Shown: positions 17,450-26,499, counted from the first letter of the stretch. The stretch is DNA of 64,000 nt from JALZKA01 sp963725035 (GCA_963725035.1 CAVRWX010000018.1:124001-188000); one strand, 5' to 3'. Translations and numbers: made by a program. The notes: a model not told the origin generated them from the letters alone.

Positions 17450-18607
17450 ATGACTGAGAACGGCACACTCCCCCTCGATCCAGGCGACGTCGAGTTGACG
17501 CTCCGCCCGGTCGAGCGCGCCACGATGCTCCCGCCGGCGTCGTTCGCGGACCCCGCCGTCCTTGCGTGGGAGATCGAGCACCTCTACGGAGCCTGGGTGT
17601 GTCTGGGGCACGCTTCGCTCGTCGCCGAGCCGGGCAGCTACCTGATGCGCGAGATCGGCCAGACCAGCGTCTTCGCGCTGGCGGATGAGGACGGCGCGCC
17701 GCGAGTCTTTCTCAACACCTGCCGCCATCGGGGCTCCCGGCTCGTCGAGGAGACGGAAGGGCAGGTCCGAAGGCGCATCCAGTGCCCGTACCACGCCTGG
17801 TCCTACGGCCTGGACGGAAGCCTGGCCGCCGCGCCCCACATGGACGCGGTCGAGGACTTCGACCGCACCTGCTTCGGGCTGATCGAGGTCAGGAGCGCGG
17901 TCGTCTCGGGGCTCCTCCTGGCCGACCTGAGCGGCGAGGCGGACGACCCGGTCGAGCATGTCGGCGACCTGGGCACACGCCTCGCGGGCTGGCAGCTCTC
18001 GGATCTTCGGCGTGCCGGGTCGCGAACATATGAGGTCGAGGCGAACTGGAAGGCGATCGGCGAGAACTACAACGAGTGCCTCCACTGCCCGGGCGTCCAC
18101 CCGGAGCTGAACGCGCTCTCCGATTACCGCTCAGGCAATTCCCAGTCGGGGCCGGGCGCCTGGTGCGGAGGCTCGATGGCGCTCAACGAGGGCGCCGACA
18201 CGATGGGCCGCAACGGCCACGCCGAGCGCCCGCCGATCACGGGCCTCGACCCAGCCGAGCACCACTCCGTCTACTACTTCGCGCTCTTCCCGAACGCGCT
18301 CATCTCGCTCCACCCCGACTACGTGATGCTCCACACCCTGTGGCCGCGCGCGGTCGACAAGACGGATGTGATCTGCGAGTGGTACTTCGAGCCCTCGACG
18401 ATCGACGCCGACGGCTTCGACCCCTCGGACGCGGTCGACTTCTGGGACCAGGTCAACCGCGAGGACTGGCGGGTCTGCGAGCTGACGCAGAAGGGCGTTC
18501 GCGCCCGCGGCTACACCGCAGGGCGCTACTCCGCCGACGAGGGCGACGTCCATGCCTTTGACGCGATGGTTGCCGAGCGCTACATGGAGGCGCTCCGAGC
18601 CGAGTGA
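17450..18607 (+). CDS. Rieske non-haem iron monooxygenase, alpha subunit (choline/carnitine/betaine monooxygenase-like)
   Basis: 385 residues. The Rieske [2Fe-2S] ligands are C91-x-H93 (NTCRHRGSRL) and C112-x2-H115 (IQCPYHAWSYGLDG). The catalytic mononuclear iron motif is ENYNECLHCPGVHP, with H212 and H217. The residue bridging the two iron centres is Glu209 rather than the Asp of aromatic dioxygenases; Glu is characteristic of quaternary-amine Rieske enzymes such as CntA, GbcA and choline monooxygenase (family knowledge). No reductase gene is seen nearby. ATG 17450 lies 5 bp after operator site 2. Expected reaction: oxidative C-N cleavage or hydroxylation of an imported amine. Confidence 0.87.
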   Translation: MTENGTLPLDPGDVELTLRPVERATMLPPASFADPAVLAWEIEHLYGAWVCLGHASLVAEPGSYLMREIGQTSVFALADEDGAPRVFLNTCRHRGSRLVEETEGQVRRRIQCPYHAWSYGLDGSLAAAPHMDAVEDFDRTCFGLIEVRSAVVSGLLLADLSGEADDPVEHVGDLGTRLAGWQLSDLRRAGSRTYEVEANWKAIGENYNECLHCPGVHPELNALSDYRSGNSQSGPGAWCGGSMALNEGADTMGRNGHAERPPITGLDPAEHHSVYYFALFPNALISLHPDYVMLHTLWPRAVDKTDVICEWYFEPSTIDADGFDPSDAVDFWDQVNREDWRVCELTQKGVRARGYTAGRYSADEGDVHAFDAMVAERYMEALRAE

Positions 18608-18616
18608 GGTGAGAGG

Positions 18617-19213
18617 GTGAGCGCCGTGGCCACGGAAACCGCAGACCGCATCCTGGACGCAGCCTGCGAGATCATCGCGGAGGAGGGGATCGACGAGGTG
18701 CGGATCGCGCGGGTCGCAACGCGCGCGCGGGCATCTTCCGGCCTGGTCCACCACTACTTCTCGACGCGCGAGGAGCTCCTTGAGCAAGCGCTCGTCCACT
18801 CGTTCGAAAGGGCCGGCGACGACCGCTTCGGCGATGAGTCTCATCCGCCGCCCGGATCGGCAACCGAGACGTTCGGCCTCGCGATCCGCGAGTGCCTGCC
18901 GTTCGCCGGCGAGTCGGAGCGTGAGTGGGTCCTGTGGGTGGAGCTCTGGCTCCGCGCCGTGCGTGAGCCTGGCCTGCGCGAGGTCGCGGCCAAGCTCTAT
19001 GACCGCTACCGGCGCTGGCTCGCCGCGATGATTCGCGCCGGGGCCGACAGCGGCGAGTTCACGCTCGAGCGCGATCCCGAGGAGATCGCCGACATCGCCA
19101 TGGCGCTCCTCGACGGCGCCGGAATCCGCGCGATGGTCGCCGATCCCGCCATGGACGTCGAGGCGGGCCGCGCGCTCGTTGCGGGCACTACTCGCGCCGC
19201 TCTTGGGAGTTGA
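18617..19213 (+). CDS. TetR/AcrR-family transcriptional regulator (BetI-like)
   Basis: 198 residues. The N-terminal helix-turn-helix reads ETADRILDAACEIIAEEGIDEVRIARVATRARASSGLVHHYFSTREELLEQAL, with the standard TetR YF(S/P)xxxELL recognition-helix end. The C-terminal ligand domain has WLRAVREPGLREVAAKLYDRYRRWLAAMI, reminiscent of BetI, which senses choline-pathway compounds. It starts 9 nt after the Rieske stop and is followed 52 bp later by the ABC importer, so it is probably cotranscribed and autoregulated. It is the best candidate to bind the two palindromes. Confidence 0.85.
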   Translation: MSAVATETADRILDAACEIIAEEGIDEVRIARVATRARASSGLVHHYFSTREELLEQALVHSFERAGDDRFGDESHPPPGSATETFGLAIRECLPFAGESEREWVLWVELWLRAVREPGLREVAAKLYDRYRRWLAAMIRAGADSGEFTLERDPEEIADIAMALLDGAGIRAMVADPAMDVEAGRALVAGTTRAALGS

Positions 19214-19265
19214 GCCGGAGGCCTTGGCGTGAGCTTAATTGCGGGTCAAAGAGCATCGGAGTAGC

Positions 19266-20402
19266 GTGAATCGCCGAGTGACAGTCATCGACCTCGGCGC
19301 ACCCTTTACCCGGCGGCAGGCGTTGCAGGCAGCAGCGGTCGGAGCGCTGGGCGCCTATGGGCTTTCTGGCTGCACGGTCTCGCGCCCGATCGACACGCCG
19401 GAGGGCGGCATATCGGTCAAGCCGAAGATCGACGGCGACCTTCTGATCTACAACTGGTCGCAGTACATGGACCCCGAGATCAAGAAGGGGTTCGCCGAGG
19501 AGTACGGGGTCGAGGTGAACGAGATCAACTTCGACAACCTCGAGGCGATGGTGACCAAGCTCCGGGCGGGCGGCCAGTACGACCTGATCTGGCCGACGCC
19601 CGAGTACGCGTACCGCCTGAACGCCGAGGGGCTCCTTGCCCACTTCGATCGCTCCGACCTCAAGAACGAAAAGGGGATCTCGTCGTACTACGACTCAGGC
19701 TGGTGGGACCCCGACTCGAAGATCTCCGTTCCCTACACCTACTACACGACCGGCATCGCCTGGCGCGACGACGAGGTCTCGGGCATGACGGGGTCGTGGA
19801 ACGACCTAACGAACCCCGACGGCGAGGGGCGCATGTTCATCCTCGACGACTACCAGGAGGGGATCGGCCAGGCGAACCTGATCAACGGCTGGGATCTCAA
19901 CACGAACGACGCCAACGAGCTCGAGATCTCGAAGGAGACGCTCCTCGACCAAAAGGAGTTCGCGCGCGGGATCTCGACCAGCTCGACCCAGAACCTGGTG
20001 AACGGGACGGCCGCGATCCACCAGGCATGGAACGGCGACATCGTGAACGTCAGGAACCAGGTCGACAACCCCGAGGTCTTCAAGTACGAGACCTGCGAGG
20101 AAGGCGTCCCGGTCGGAACCGACCTCATGTGCATCCCGGTCACGGCGCGCAGCCCTGGCACGGCCTTGACGTTCATCGACTGGATCATCACCCCGGAGAA
20201 CGCTGCCCAGAACGTGATGTGGAACGGCTACCCGCAGCCGGTGGATGGAGGGCGCGAGGCGTTCGCCGAGCTGGTCAAGGAGGAGCCCTCGATCGACGTC
20301 GACCTTGCGCAGCTCGAGGACAGCGCCTTGGAGTACCGGCTCGACGATCCGGATGACCGGCGCTTTTGGAGCCAGATCTGGACCGAGGTGAAAGCCACGT
20401 GA
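19266..20402 (+). CDS. Pot-type ABC transporter substrate-binding lipoprotein (PotD-like)
   Basis: 378 residues. A twin-arginine-like FTRRQALQAAAVGALGAYGLSGC combines a Tat motif with the lipobox L-S-G-C, so it is probably exported folded and lipid-anchored. The mature part follows the PotD/PotF pattern: LLIYNWSQYMDPEIKKGFAEEYGVEV, DLIWPTPEYAYRLNAEGLL, SVPYTYYTTGIAWR, VNGTAAIHQAWNGDI and a C-terminal DRRFWSQIWTEVK. GTG 19266 is preferred because GGAG lies before it; TTG 19239 and GTG 19278 are alternatives. First gene of a potD-B-C-A set. Family substrates are polyamines and related amines. Confidence 0.87.
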   Translation: MNRRVTVIDLGAPFTRRQALQAAAVGALGAYGLSGCTVSRPIDTPEGGISVKPKIDGDLLIYNWSQYMDPEIKKGFAEEYGVEVNEINFDNLEAMVTKLRAGGQYDLIWPTPEYAYRLNAEGLLAHFDRSDLKNEKGISSYYDSGWWDPDSKISVPYTYYTTGIAWRDDEVSGMTGSWNDLTNPDGEGRMFILDDYQEGIGQANLINGWDLNTNDANELEISKETLLDQKEFARGISTSSTQNLVNGTAAIHQAWNGDIVNVRNQVDNPEVFKYETCEEGVPVGTDLMCIPVTARSPGTALTFIDWIITPENAAQNVMWNGYPQPVDGGREAFAELVKEEPSIDVDLAQLEDSALEYRLDDPDDRRFWSQIWTEVKAT

Positions 20403-21261
20403 CCGCGCGGGCGAGCGGGTTCTGGTCCCGATTTCTCCTGCCCGGCGGCCTCTGGCTCCTTCTGCTCTTCGCAATTCCGCTCTCGCCTCGTCCTCGCGCT
20501 GTCGTTCGGGTTCACGCGACGACCTCGGCCGCGCCGTGTACGCGTTCGAGCTCGACAACTACGCGGACGCCTTCGACCCGCTCTACATCCCGGTGCTCCT
20601 GCGATCCGTCGGCTTCGCGCTCGCGACAGTCGTGTTTTGCCTCGCCCTGGGTTACCCGATCGCGTATTACATCGCCCGCTACGGGGGCTCGAAGAAGCAC
20701 ATCCTGATCGCGCTGTTGGTGATCCCATTCTTCGTCAATTACCTCGTCCGTACCTACGCGTGGGTGGCGCTGCTCGCCGACGAAGGTCTCATCAATTCGG
20801 CGCTCAGCTCGCTCAGCATCTCGGAGTCGGGTCTGCAGCTGATCAACACGCCCTACGCGGTGATTGGCGGCCTCGTCTACGGCTACCTCGTGTTCATGAT
20901 CCTGCCGATCTACGCCTCGCTCGAGCGCATGGACCCGTCGCTGGTCGAGGCGGGCAAGGACCTCTTCGGCCGTCCGTTCCAGACCTTCATCCACGTGACG
21001 CTGCCGCAGACGAAGCAGGGGATCCTTGCCGGCTGTGTCCTGGTCTTCCTGCCCGCAGTCGGCGACTTCGTCTCGGCCCAGCTTCTGGGCGGCCCTGATA
21101 CCTACATGGTCGGCAACCTGATCCAAGACCAGTTCTTCACCGCGAACAACTGGCCGTTCGGCTCGGCGCTGACCGTGGTGATGATGATCTTCCTCGCGTT
21201 CTGGATGGTGGGCTATCTGCGATCGGCCGCCCGCGAAGCCCGCGACCCGGTGGGAGCCTGA
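20399..21261 (+). CDS. Pot-type ABC transporter permease (PotB-like), frame slipped near its N-terminus
   Basis: GTG 20399 overlaps the preceding stop (GTGA). The first TM segment (SRFLLPGGLWLLLLFAIPL) and the remainder (YAFELDNYADAFDPLYIPVLLRSVGFALATVVFCLALGYP onward) are in different frames, with slips near 20485 and 20530. Five further TM segments follow. The EAA loop that contacts the ATPase is YASLERMDPSLVEAGKDLFGRPFQTFIHVTLP. This gives about 287 residues, normal for PotB. Partners are PotC- and PotA-like products just downstream. Confidence 0.82.
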
Positions 21262-22061
21262 TGGCCTTCGATCGACCTCGCTTCCTGCGCGTCTACTCGT
21301 TCTTCGTGTACGCGTTCCTGTTTCTGCCGATCGCGGTCGTCGTCCTATTCTCGTTCAACTCGGTCAAGTCGCTCCAGTCGTTCCAAGGCTTTTCGCTTCA
21401 GTGGTACGAGGAGTTCCTGAACGACTCGACCCTTCGCGAGTCCCTCTTCGTCTCGCTCGAGATCGCAGTGATCACGATGATCGTCGCGACGCTCCTGGGC
21501 ACCGCGCTCGCGATCGGCCTCGTGCGGGCCCGAACCCGCTGGAGCCCCGCGGCCAACGTCTTGATGTTGATCCCCCTCGTGACCCCCGAGATCGTCGCGG
21601 GCATCTCCGCGCTCATCATCTTCAGCCAGCTGGGCATCCAGCTCTCGTTCTGGACGATCGTGATCGCCCACATCACGTTCTCGATCTCCTACGTGACGAT
21701 CGTGGTGCGCGGGCGCCTCGCCTCGATGGGCGATGAGGTCGAGCAGGCCGCGATGGACCTGGGCGCGACCCGCTTCGGTGCGGTGCGCCTGGTGCTCATT
21801 CCCGAGCTCTGGCCGGCGGTCGTGGCGGCCGGGCTCCTCGTCTTCGCGCTCTCGTTCGACGACTTCGTGATCTCGTTCTTCACCACGGGCGAGGACGTCC
21901 AGCCGCTGCCCGTGCGGATCTGGTCGGCGATCCGCTTTGGGGTCTCGCCGACTATCAACGCGATCGGGACGCTCATGATGGTCGTCTCGATCACGGCCGT
22001 CGTCGCCGCTGTCCTGCTCCCGCGCTTCTTCGGGCGCAAGGAGAGCGGCTCAAGGTTCTGA
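21261..22061 (+). CDS. Pot-type ABC transporter permease (PotC-like)
   Basis: 266 residues with six TM segments (YSFFVYAFLFLPIAVVVLFSFNS first). The EAA loop is RLASMGDEVEQAAMDLGATRFGAVRLVLIPELWP and the family-typical FALSFDDFVISFFTTG follows. ATG 21261 overlaps the last base of the previous stop (TGATG). It pairs with the PotB-like subunit to form the import channel. Confidence 0.88.
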   Translation: MAFDRPRFLRVYSFFVYAFLFLPIAVVVLFSFNSVKSLQSFQGFSLQWYEEFLNDSTLRESLFVSLEIAVITMIVATLLGTALAIGLVRARTRWSPAANVLMLIPLVTPEIVAGISALIIFSQLGIQLSFWTIVIAHITFSISYVTIVVRGRLASMGDEVEQAAMDLGATRFGAVRLVLIPELWPAVVAAGLLVFALSFDDFVISFFTTGEDVQPLPVRIWSAIRFGVSPTINAIGTLMMVVSITAVVAAVLLPRFFGRKESGSRF

Positions 22062-22077
22062 CCGGACAGGAGAGAGG

Positions 22078-23161
22078 ATGAGTGACTTGACCGCTGACGC
22101 GATCACGATCGAGGGTGTGACGAAGCGCTTCGGCGACTTCACGGCGGTCGACAACATCGACCTGTCGATCCCGAAGGGCGAGTTCTTCAGCCTGCTCGGG
22201 CCCGTCGGGCTGCGGCAAGACGACGACGTTGCGGATGCTCGCCGGCTTCGAGGTGCCGACCGAGGGCCACATCCTCCTCGAGGGCGAGCCGGTCGAGGAC
22301 GTGCCGCCGTACGAGCGGAACGTGAACATGGTCTTCCAGAGCTACGCGCTCTTCGGCCATCTCGACGTTGCGGGGAACGTCGCCTTCGGGCTCAAGCGAA
22401 AGAAGCGGCCGAAGGAGGAGATCGAGCAGCGTGTGGCCGATGCGCTCGAACTGGTCGGGCTGGCCGACCGGGCACACGACCGGCCCAACAGGCTCTCTGG
22501 CGGGCAGCGACAACGCGTCGCCTTGGCCCGCGCACTCGTCAACCGCCCGGCCGTGCTGCTCCTCGACGAGCCGCTCGGCGCGCTCGACCTCAAGCTACGG
22601 CGCCAGATGCAGGTCGAGCTCAAGCAGATCCAGCGCGAGGTGGGGATCACGTTCGTCTACGTGACCCACGACCAGGAGGAGGCGCTTTCGATGTCCGACC
22701 GGATCGCGGTCATGTCGGGCGGGAAGATCGCGCAATGCGGCCCGCCGGAGGAGATCTACGAACAGCCCACCGGCGAGTTCGTCGCAGGGTTCATCGGCAT
22801 CTCGAACCTGATCGAGGGTCAGGTCACGGGAAACGGCGAGGTCAAGATCGCAACCGGGCAGACCGTTCCCGCCCCGGTGCCCGCGGGATGCGGGGCCGGC
22901 GACACGGTTCAGGTCTCGGTACGGCCGGAGAAGATTGCAATCGACGATGAGATCGAGGAGGGCATGGTCAGCATCGAGGGGACGATCGAAGGTCGCGTCT
23001 ACCTCGGCGTTTCGACTCAGATCACCGTCGGCCTGGGCAACGGCTCACGGCTCGTTGCGCTCGAGCAGGCCACCTACCGCGCCTCTGCCGAGGATCGCTG
23101 GGAACCAGGGATGACGATCAAGCTCGGCTGGCACGCCGAGAACTCGATCGTCCTGCGCTGA
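22078..23161 (+). CDS. Pot-type ABC transporter ATP-binding protein (PotA-like), frame slipped in Walker A
   Basis: About 361 residues. The frame TIEGVTKRFGDFTAVDNIDLSIPKGEFFSLLGP breaks at 22203, where one extra C turns the expected GPSGCGKTTT into an unreadable string. The rest is intact: Q-loop MVFQSYALFGHLDV, ABC signature NRLSGGQRQRVALARAL, Walker B VLLLDEPLGALD, H-loop VTHDQEEALSMSDRIAVM, then a C-terminal TOBE/OB domain (VRPEKIAIDD...EGRVYLGVSTQITVGL). It starts 17 bp after PotC with AGGAGAGAGG before the ATG. A true Walker A loss would abolish transport, so sequencing error is likely. Confidence 0.85.
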
Positions 23162-23166
23162 GTGCT

Positions 23167-23895
23167 CTAGCGCCCGTGGTGAACGGCCTCGATGTTGTTC
23201 CCGTCGGGGTCGAGGACGAAGGCACCGTAGTAGCCGGCGTGGTACTCGGGCCGCTCGCCCGGCCCGCCGTTGTCGCGGTAGCCCGCGGCGACCGCGGCCT
23301 CGTGAAAGCGGTGGACGTCGTCGCGTTCCGGGACGGGGAAGGCCAGGTGGAGGTTCTCCGTCGGCGGCCGGCCGTCGGCGACGAGCGAGAACGTGCCCCA
23401 GGCGCCGCGAAACGGCTGGCGCTCACCTGAAGGCGTCCCGCCGCGGATGCCCACGTACCGGGCGATGGCGCTGTAGAAGGCAGTCGACGCCGAGAGGTCG
23501 GAGACGCCGATCCACAGGTGGTCGACGTTGCCGCGACGGAGGTCTGAGTGGTGAACCGCCTCGACGCTGTTCCCGTCGGGGTCGAGCAGGAACGAGCCGT
23601 AGTAGTCGTCGCTGTAGATGGTGCGCGGCCCGGGCTCGCCGTCACTCTCGTAGCCGGCCTCGGTGCCGACGCGCCAGAACTCGTCCACGTGCTCTCGCGA
23701 CGGCGAGACGAAGCCGACGTGGAGATGGCGCGTGACCGGCCTCTCCGCTGACGCAAGCCCGATCGCGAAGTCGTCCCATTCGGTGATGTCGTCGCCCTCG
23801 TGCGTAAGGGGCACGTCAATCGCCTCGAGGACCGTGCGGTAGAAGCGCTCGGAGGCCGCGCGATCGGAGAAGCGGATCCCGACGTGGTCGTACAT
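23167..23895 (-). CDS. Two-domain VOC (glyoxalase-like) protein
   Basis: 242 residues made of two VOC modules. Residues 1-~118: YDHVGIRFSDRAASERFYRTVLEAI ... YGSFLLDPDGNSVEAVHHSD. Residues ~125-242: VDHLWIGVSDLSASTAFYSAIARYV ... YGAFVLDPDGNNIEAVHHGR. Each ends in the same DPDGNxxEAVHH metal/substrate edge, a clear internal duplication. ATG 23895 overlaps the upstream acetyltransferase stop (TGATG). No substrate predicted. Confidence 0.85.
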   Translation of the reverse strand: MYDHVGIRFSDRAASERFYRTVLEAIDVPLTHEGDDITEWDDFAIGLASAERPVTRHLHVGFVSPSREHVDEFWRVGTEAGYESDGEPGPRTIYSDDYYGSFLLDPDGNSVEAVHHSDLRRGNVDHLWIGVSDLSASTAFYSAIARYVGIRGGTPSGERQPFRGAWGTFSLVADGRPPTENLHLAFPVPERDDVHRFHEAAVAAGYRDNGGPGERPEYHAGYYGAFVLDPDGNNIEAVHHGR

Positions 23896-24374
23896 CAGCG
23901 CCTGAGCGTCCATTGGTTGCAAAGGAAGGGCTCGCCCTTGTAGGTGACTTCCTCGGAGCCCACGAGCTCGAAGCCCGCGCGGGCGCAGAGCGCGTTCGAC
24001 GGTTTGTTCGAGGCGCCGGGGAAGGCGTGGATCACCGGGAAGCGCCCGTCCGAGCGGGCGCGGTCGAGCATCATCGCCAGCGCGCGGGTCGCGATGCGCT
24101 CGCCCTGGCGCTCGGGTACGACCATCCACCCGACCTCGTGCTCATTGCGCCCTTCTGCCTCGTGAGGCCAGACGCCGATCACGCCGACCGGCTCACCTTC
24201 GTCCTCGATCACGAACCACCAGTCGCCGCCCTCCACGGTTGCGAGTCGCCGGGCGTGAGTCTCTTGCAACGTCTCCGGCGCGACGACGCCGCCGAGTTCG
24301 GCCATGACGACGGGATCGGTCTCCAGCCGCTCGGTGAACCAAGCGTCCGCGTCCGTGTAGTCGCGGAGCTCCAC
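23895..24374 (-). CDS. GNAT-family N-acetyltransferase
   Basis: 159 residues. The acetyl-CoA-binding motif A is VGWMVVPERQGERIATRALAMMLDRAR (Q-x-x-G-x-A/G), followed by HAFPGASNKPSNALCARAGFELVGSEEV (motif B, N-K-P-S-N-A-L-C-x-x-x-G-F). This is the RimJ/RimL-like branch that acetylates amino groups. GTG 24374 overlaps the ATP-grasp stop by one base (TAGTG). The substrate may be the product of the coupled ATP-grasp enzyme; this is only contextual. Confidence 0.85.
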   Translation of the reverse strand: MELRDYTDADAWFTERLETDPVVMAELGGVVAPETLQETHARRLATVEGGDWWFVIEDEGEPVGVIGVWPHEAEGRNEHEVGWMVVPERQGERIATRALAMMLDRARSDGRFPVIHAFPGASNKPSNALCARAGFELVGSEEVTYKGEPFLCNQWTLRR

Positions 24375-25256
24375 TATGCCGCGCGGGCGGCAATGGCACG
24401 CGCAAGCCGTCCCGCGCCGTCTGGGAACTGGTCGAAGTACAGGTTGGGCTCGACCGCCTCGAGCTCCAGCAGGACCGGCGTGCCGTCGGCGTCGCGAAGC
24501 ATGTCCACCCGGGCGTAGAGGGGGAGATACTCGAACCGCTCGGTGATGTGGCGGACGATGTGCTCCGCAAGCTCGAGCTCGTCGGACTCATACGTGCCGG
24601 CGAGGACGAGCTCCGGGTCGTACATGGCTTCGGCGACCATCAGGTCGGTCGTCCGCACGGGCGCAACCTCGTCGGGCCTAGAGCACCGAGCTCTTTCGAA
24701 GCGAGTGGCTGAATTCGCCGTCGATGAAGACGAGCGCCGTCTCGCCATGCTCGTCGACCGACGCCAGGAACGGCTGGACCATCGCGGTCCGTCCGCTTTC
24801 GTGGATCGTCGCGATGAGCGCCCGCGCCTCGTCCTGGAGAGACGGGCCGAACCGCCCCGTGTCGCGGGCCCCGGCCGAGACGGAGGGCTTCACGATCACC
24901 TCGCGCTCGTCGCCGGCCCATTCGTCACCGGGCTCGATAAACGCTGTCTCGACGACGGGGAGCCCCGCCGCGGCCATGTCGGCGACGTATGACTTGTCGG
25001 AGTTCCAGCGCAGAAGGTCCGCCGAGTTGTGGAGGTTCGGGCCCGCCGCCTCCGCCCAGGCGATGAACTCGCCGCGGCGGTAGCTGTAGTCCCATGGCGA
25101 GCGGACGGCGACGGCGTCGAATCCGGACCACTCGATCTCCGCGTCCCAGGGCTCGTAGGTCACATCGGCGCCAAGGTTGCGGAGCTCTTCAGCGACCACC
25201 TGGTCGTCGGTGAACTGGTCCGGCATGATCCGGCATGTCGCAAGCGCGATTCGCAT
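24374..25256 (-). CDS. ATP-grasp domain enzyme, frame slipped once
   Basis: About 293 residues, beginning MRIALATCRIMPDQFTDDQ. The ATP-grasp core is visible as DEREVIVKPSVSAGARDTGRF, MVQPFLASVDEHGETALVFIDGEFSHSLRK and, after a slip near 24683, LPLYARVDMLRDADGTPVLLELEAVEPNLYF, where the Glu/Asn metal ligands lie. It resembles small actinobacterial ATP-grasp ligases (COG0189-like) of unknown product. ATG 25256 has TAGCCT 7 nt upstream (leaderless pattern) and faces a divergent NfeD gene. Confidence 0.78.
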
Positions 25257-25263
25257 TGCGCCC

Positions 25264-25269
25264 AGGCTA
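25264..25269 (-). promoter_or_regulatory. Probable -10 box (TAGCCT) of the ATP-grasp/GNAT/VOC operon
   Basis: Ends 7 nt before ATG 25256 with no Shine-Dalgarno between. It belongs to the recurrent TANNNT-7/9-start pattern of this window. Confidence 0.4.
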
Positions 25270-25282
25270 GAGGCCCGCGGCC

Positions 25283-25288
25283 TAGACT
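25283..25288 (+). promoter_or_regulatory. Probable -10 box (TAGACT) of the NfeD-like gene
   Basis: TAGACT, 8 nt, then ATG 25297; no ribosome-binding site. The divergent partner box is at 25264-25269, so two leaderless promoters are packed into 40 bp. Confidence 0.4.
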
Positions 25289-25296
25289 CGGCGCGA

Positions 25297-25623
25297 ATGG
25301 TCCTCACGGCCTCGATCATCGGCCTCTTCATCCTGCCGAGCCCTTGGAACGTGGTCCTGTTCGGCCTCGCCGTGTTCTTCGAGATCGGCGAGGTCTACCT
25401 GTGGATGCGCTTCCTGGAGCGCTACCGGGTGCGAGGCGGCGCCGAGGGGATGGTGGGGAAGCGCGCGACCGTGCTCGAGGCGTGCGACCCGGACGGGCTC
25501 GTGCGGGTCCGAGGCGAGGTTTGGAAGGCGCGCGCGGACGGTGCCGCACTGGGCGAGGGAGAGCGAGCCACCGTGCTCGCGGTGGACGGCCTCACCGTGA
25601 CTGTGAGCGGCGAGAGCCGTTAA
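25297..25623 (+). CDS. NfeD-like membrane protein with C-terminal OB-fold
   Basis: 108 residues. Two N-terminal hydrophobic segments (SIIGLFILPSPWNVVLFGLAVFFEIGEVYLWM) are followed by MVGKRATVLEACDPDGLVRVRGEVWKARAD...GERATVLAVDGLTVTV. The G-x-V-R-V-x-G-E-x-W-x-A stretch is the NfeD C-terminal OB-fold signature. NfeD proteins usually partner a stomatin/SPFH protein or a serine protease, but neither is adjacent here. Confidence 0.8.
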   Translation: MVLTASIIGLFILPSPWNVVLFGLAVFFEIGEVYLWMRFLERYRVRGGAEGMVGKRATVLEACDPDGLVRVRGEVWKARADGAALGEGERATVLAVDGLTVTVSGESR

Positions 25624-25673
25624 CGAAGAGCGTCGAAGAGGGCAACCGCAAGGGTGCGGCAGGCCCTCGGCGG

Positions 25674-26465
25674 CTAGTCGTCGTCTCCGCCCGTCGAGGG
25701 CGTGAAGGTCTTACCCCCGCCCGAGAGCGCGCGGCGGACCACGGACGGCATTACGACGCGTGACGCCGCGGCAATGGCGTACGCACGCGGCACGTAGCGC
25801 TCGGCCTTGCCGCCGGGCCCTGCGTCCATGATCGCCTCGGCCACCTTCTCGGGTGTCGAGACGATCCAGCGCGTGTGGGGCTTGTCCACGAGTTCCTTCT
25901 GCGGAAACCCCTCGGTTTCGACGAAGCCCGGAAGGACCATGCCGACGTGCACCCCGTGGTCGCGCTCCTCGAGGTGGAGCGCGTCCGTCCAGCCCGCGAG
26001 CGCGAACTTCGAGGCCGAGTAGGCGCCGGAGTTGGCACGCGAGACGCGGCCTGCCGTCGAGGCGACGTTCACGATCGAGCTGGGCGCCGAGCGGCGGAGG
26101 ACGGGGAGGAGGGCCTCGGTCAACCGCGCGACCGACTCGAAGTTGAGCTTCATGTGGCGCTCCAGGTTTTCCCAGCCGGTGTCGCCGAAGGTGCCGCGCC
26201 ATGCGGCACCTGCGTTGTTCACCAAGAGATCGAGGCGGCCGTGCTCGGCCTCGACCCGCTCGGCGACCTTCGCCGGCGCGTCCTCCTCGGTCAGATCGAG
26301 CGCGATCACCGTGGCGCCGCCGATCTCATCGGCGACGGCGTCCATGCGGTCCTGCCGGCGCGCGACCAGGATCAATTTCGCTCCGGGCTCGCGAGCGATC
26401 CGCTTCGCGGTCGCCTCGCCGATGCCGCTGGAAGCGCCTGTCACGAGTGCGATCACGCCGGGCAC
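25674..26465 (-). CDS. Short-chain dehydrogenase/reductase (SDR)
   Basis: 263 residues, classical SDR. The NAD(P)-binding motif is TGASSGIGEATAKRIA, then VARRQDR (basic residues after beta-2 suggest NADP preference) and LLVNNAGAAWRG. The catalytic triad is Ser in SSIVNVASTAGR and Tyr-x3-Lys in SGAYSASKFALAGW. The C-terminal part is typical of fatty-acyl or steroid-type SDRs. GTG start at 26465. Substrate unknown. Confidence 0.87.
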   Translation of the reverse strand: MPGVIALVTGASSGIGEATAKRIAREPGAKLILVARRQDRMDAVADEIGGATVIALDLTEEDAPAKVAERVEAEHGRLDLLVNNAGAAWRGTFGDTGWENLERHMKLNFESVARLTEALLPVLRRSAPSSIVNVASTAGRVSRANSGAYSASKFALAGWTDALHLEERDHGVHVGMVLPGFVETEGFPQKELVDKPHTRWIVSTPEKVAEAIMDAGPGGKAERYVPRAYAIAAASRVVMPSVVRRALSGGGKTFTPSTGGDDD

Positions 26466-26499
26466 GCTAGCGCAGGCCGCTGGTAAATTCCGATGCCTA

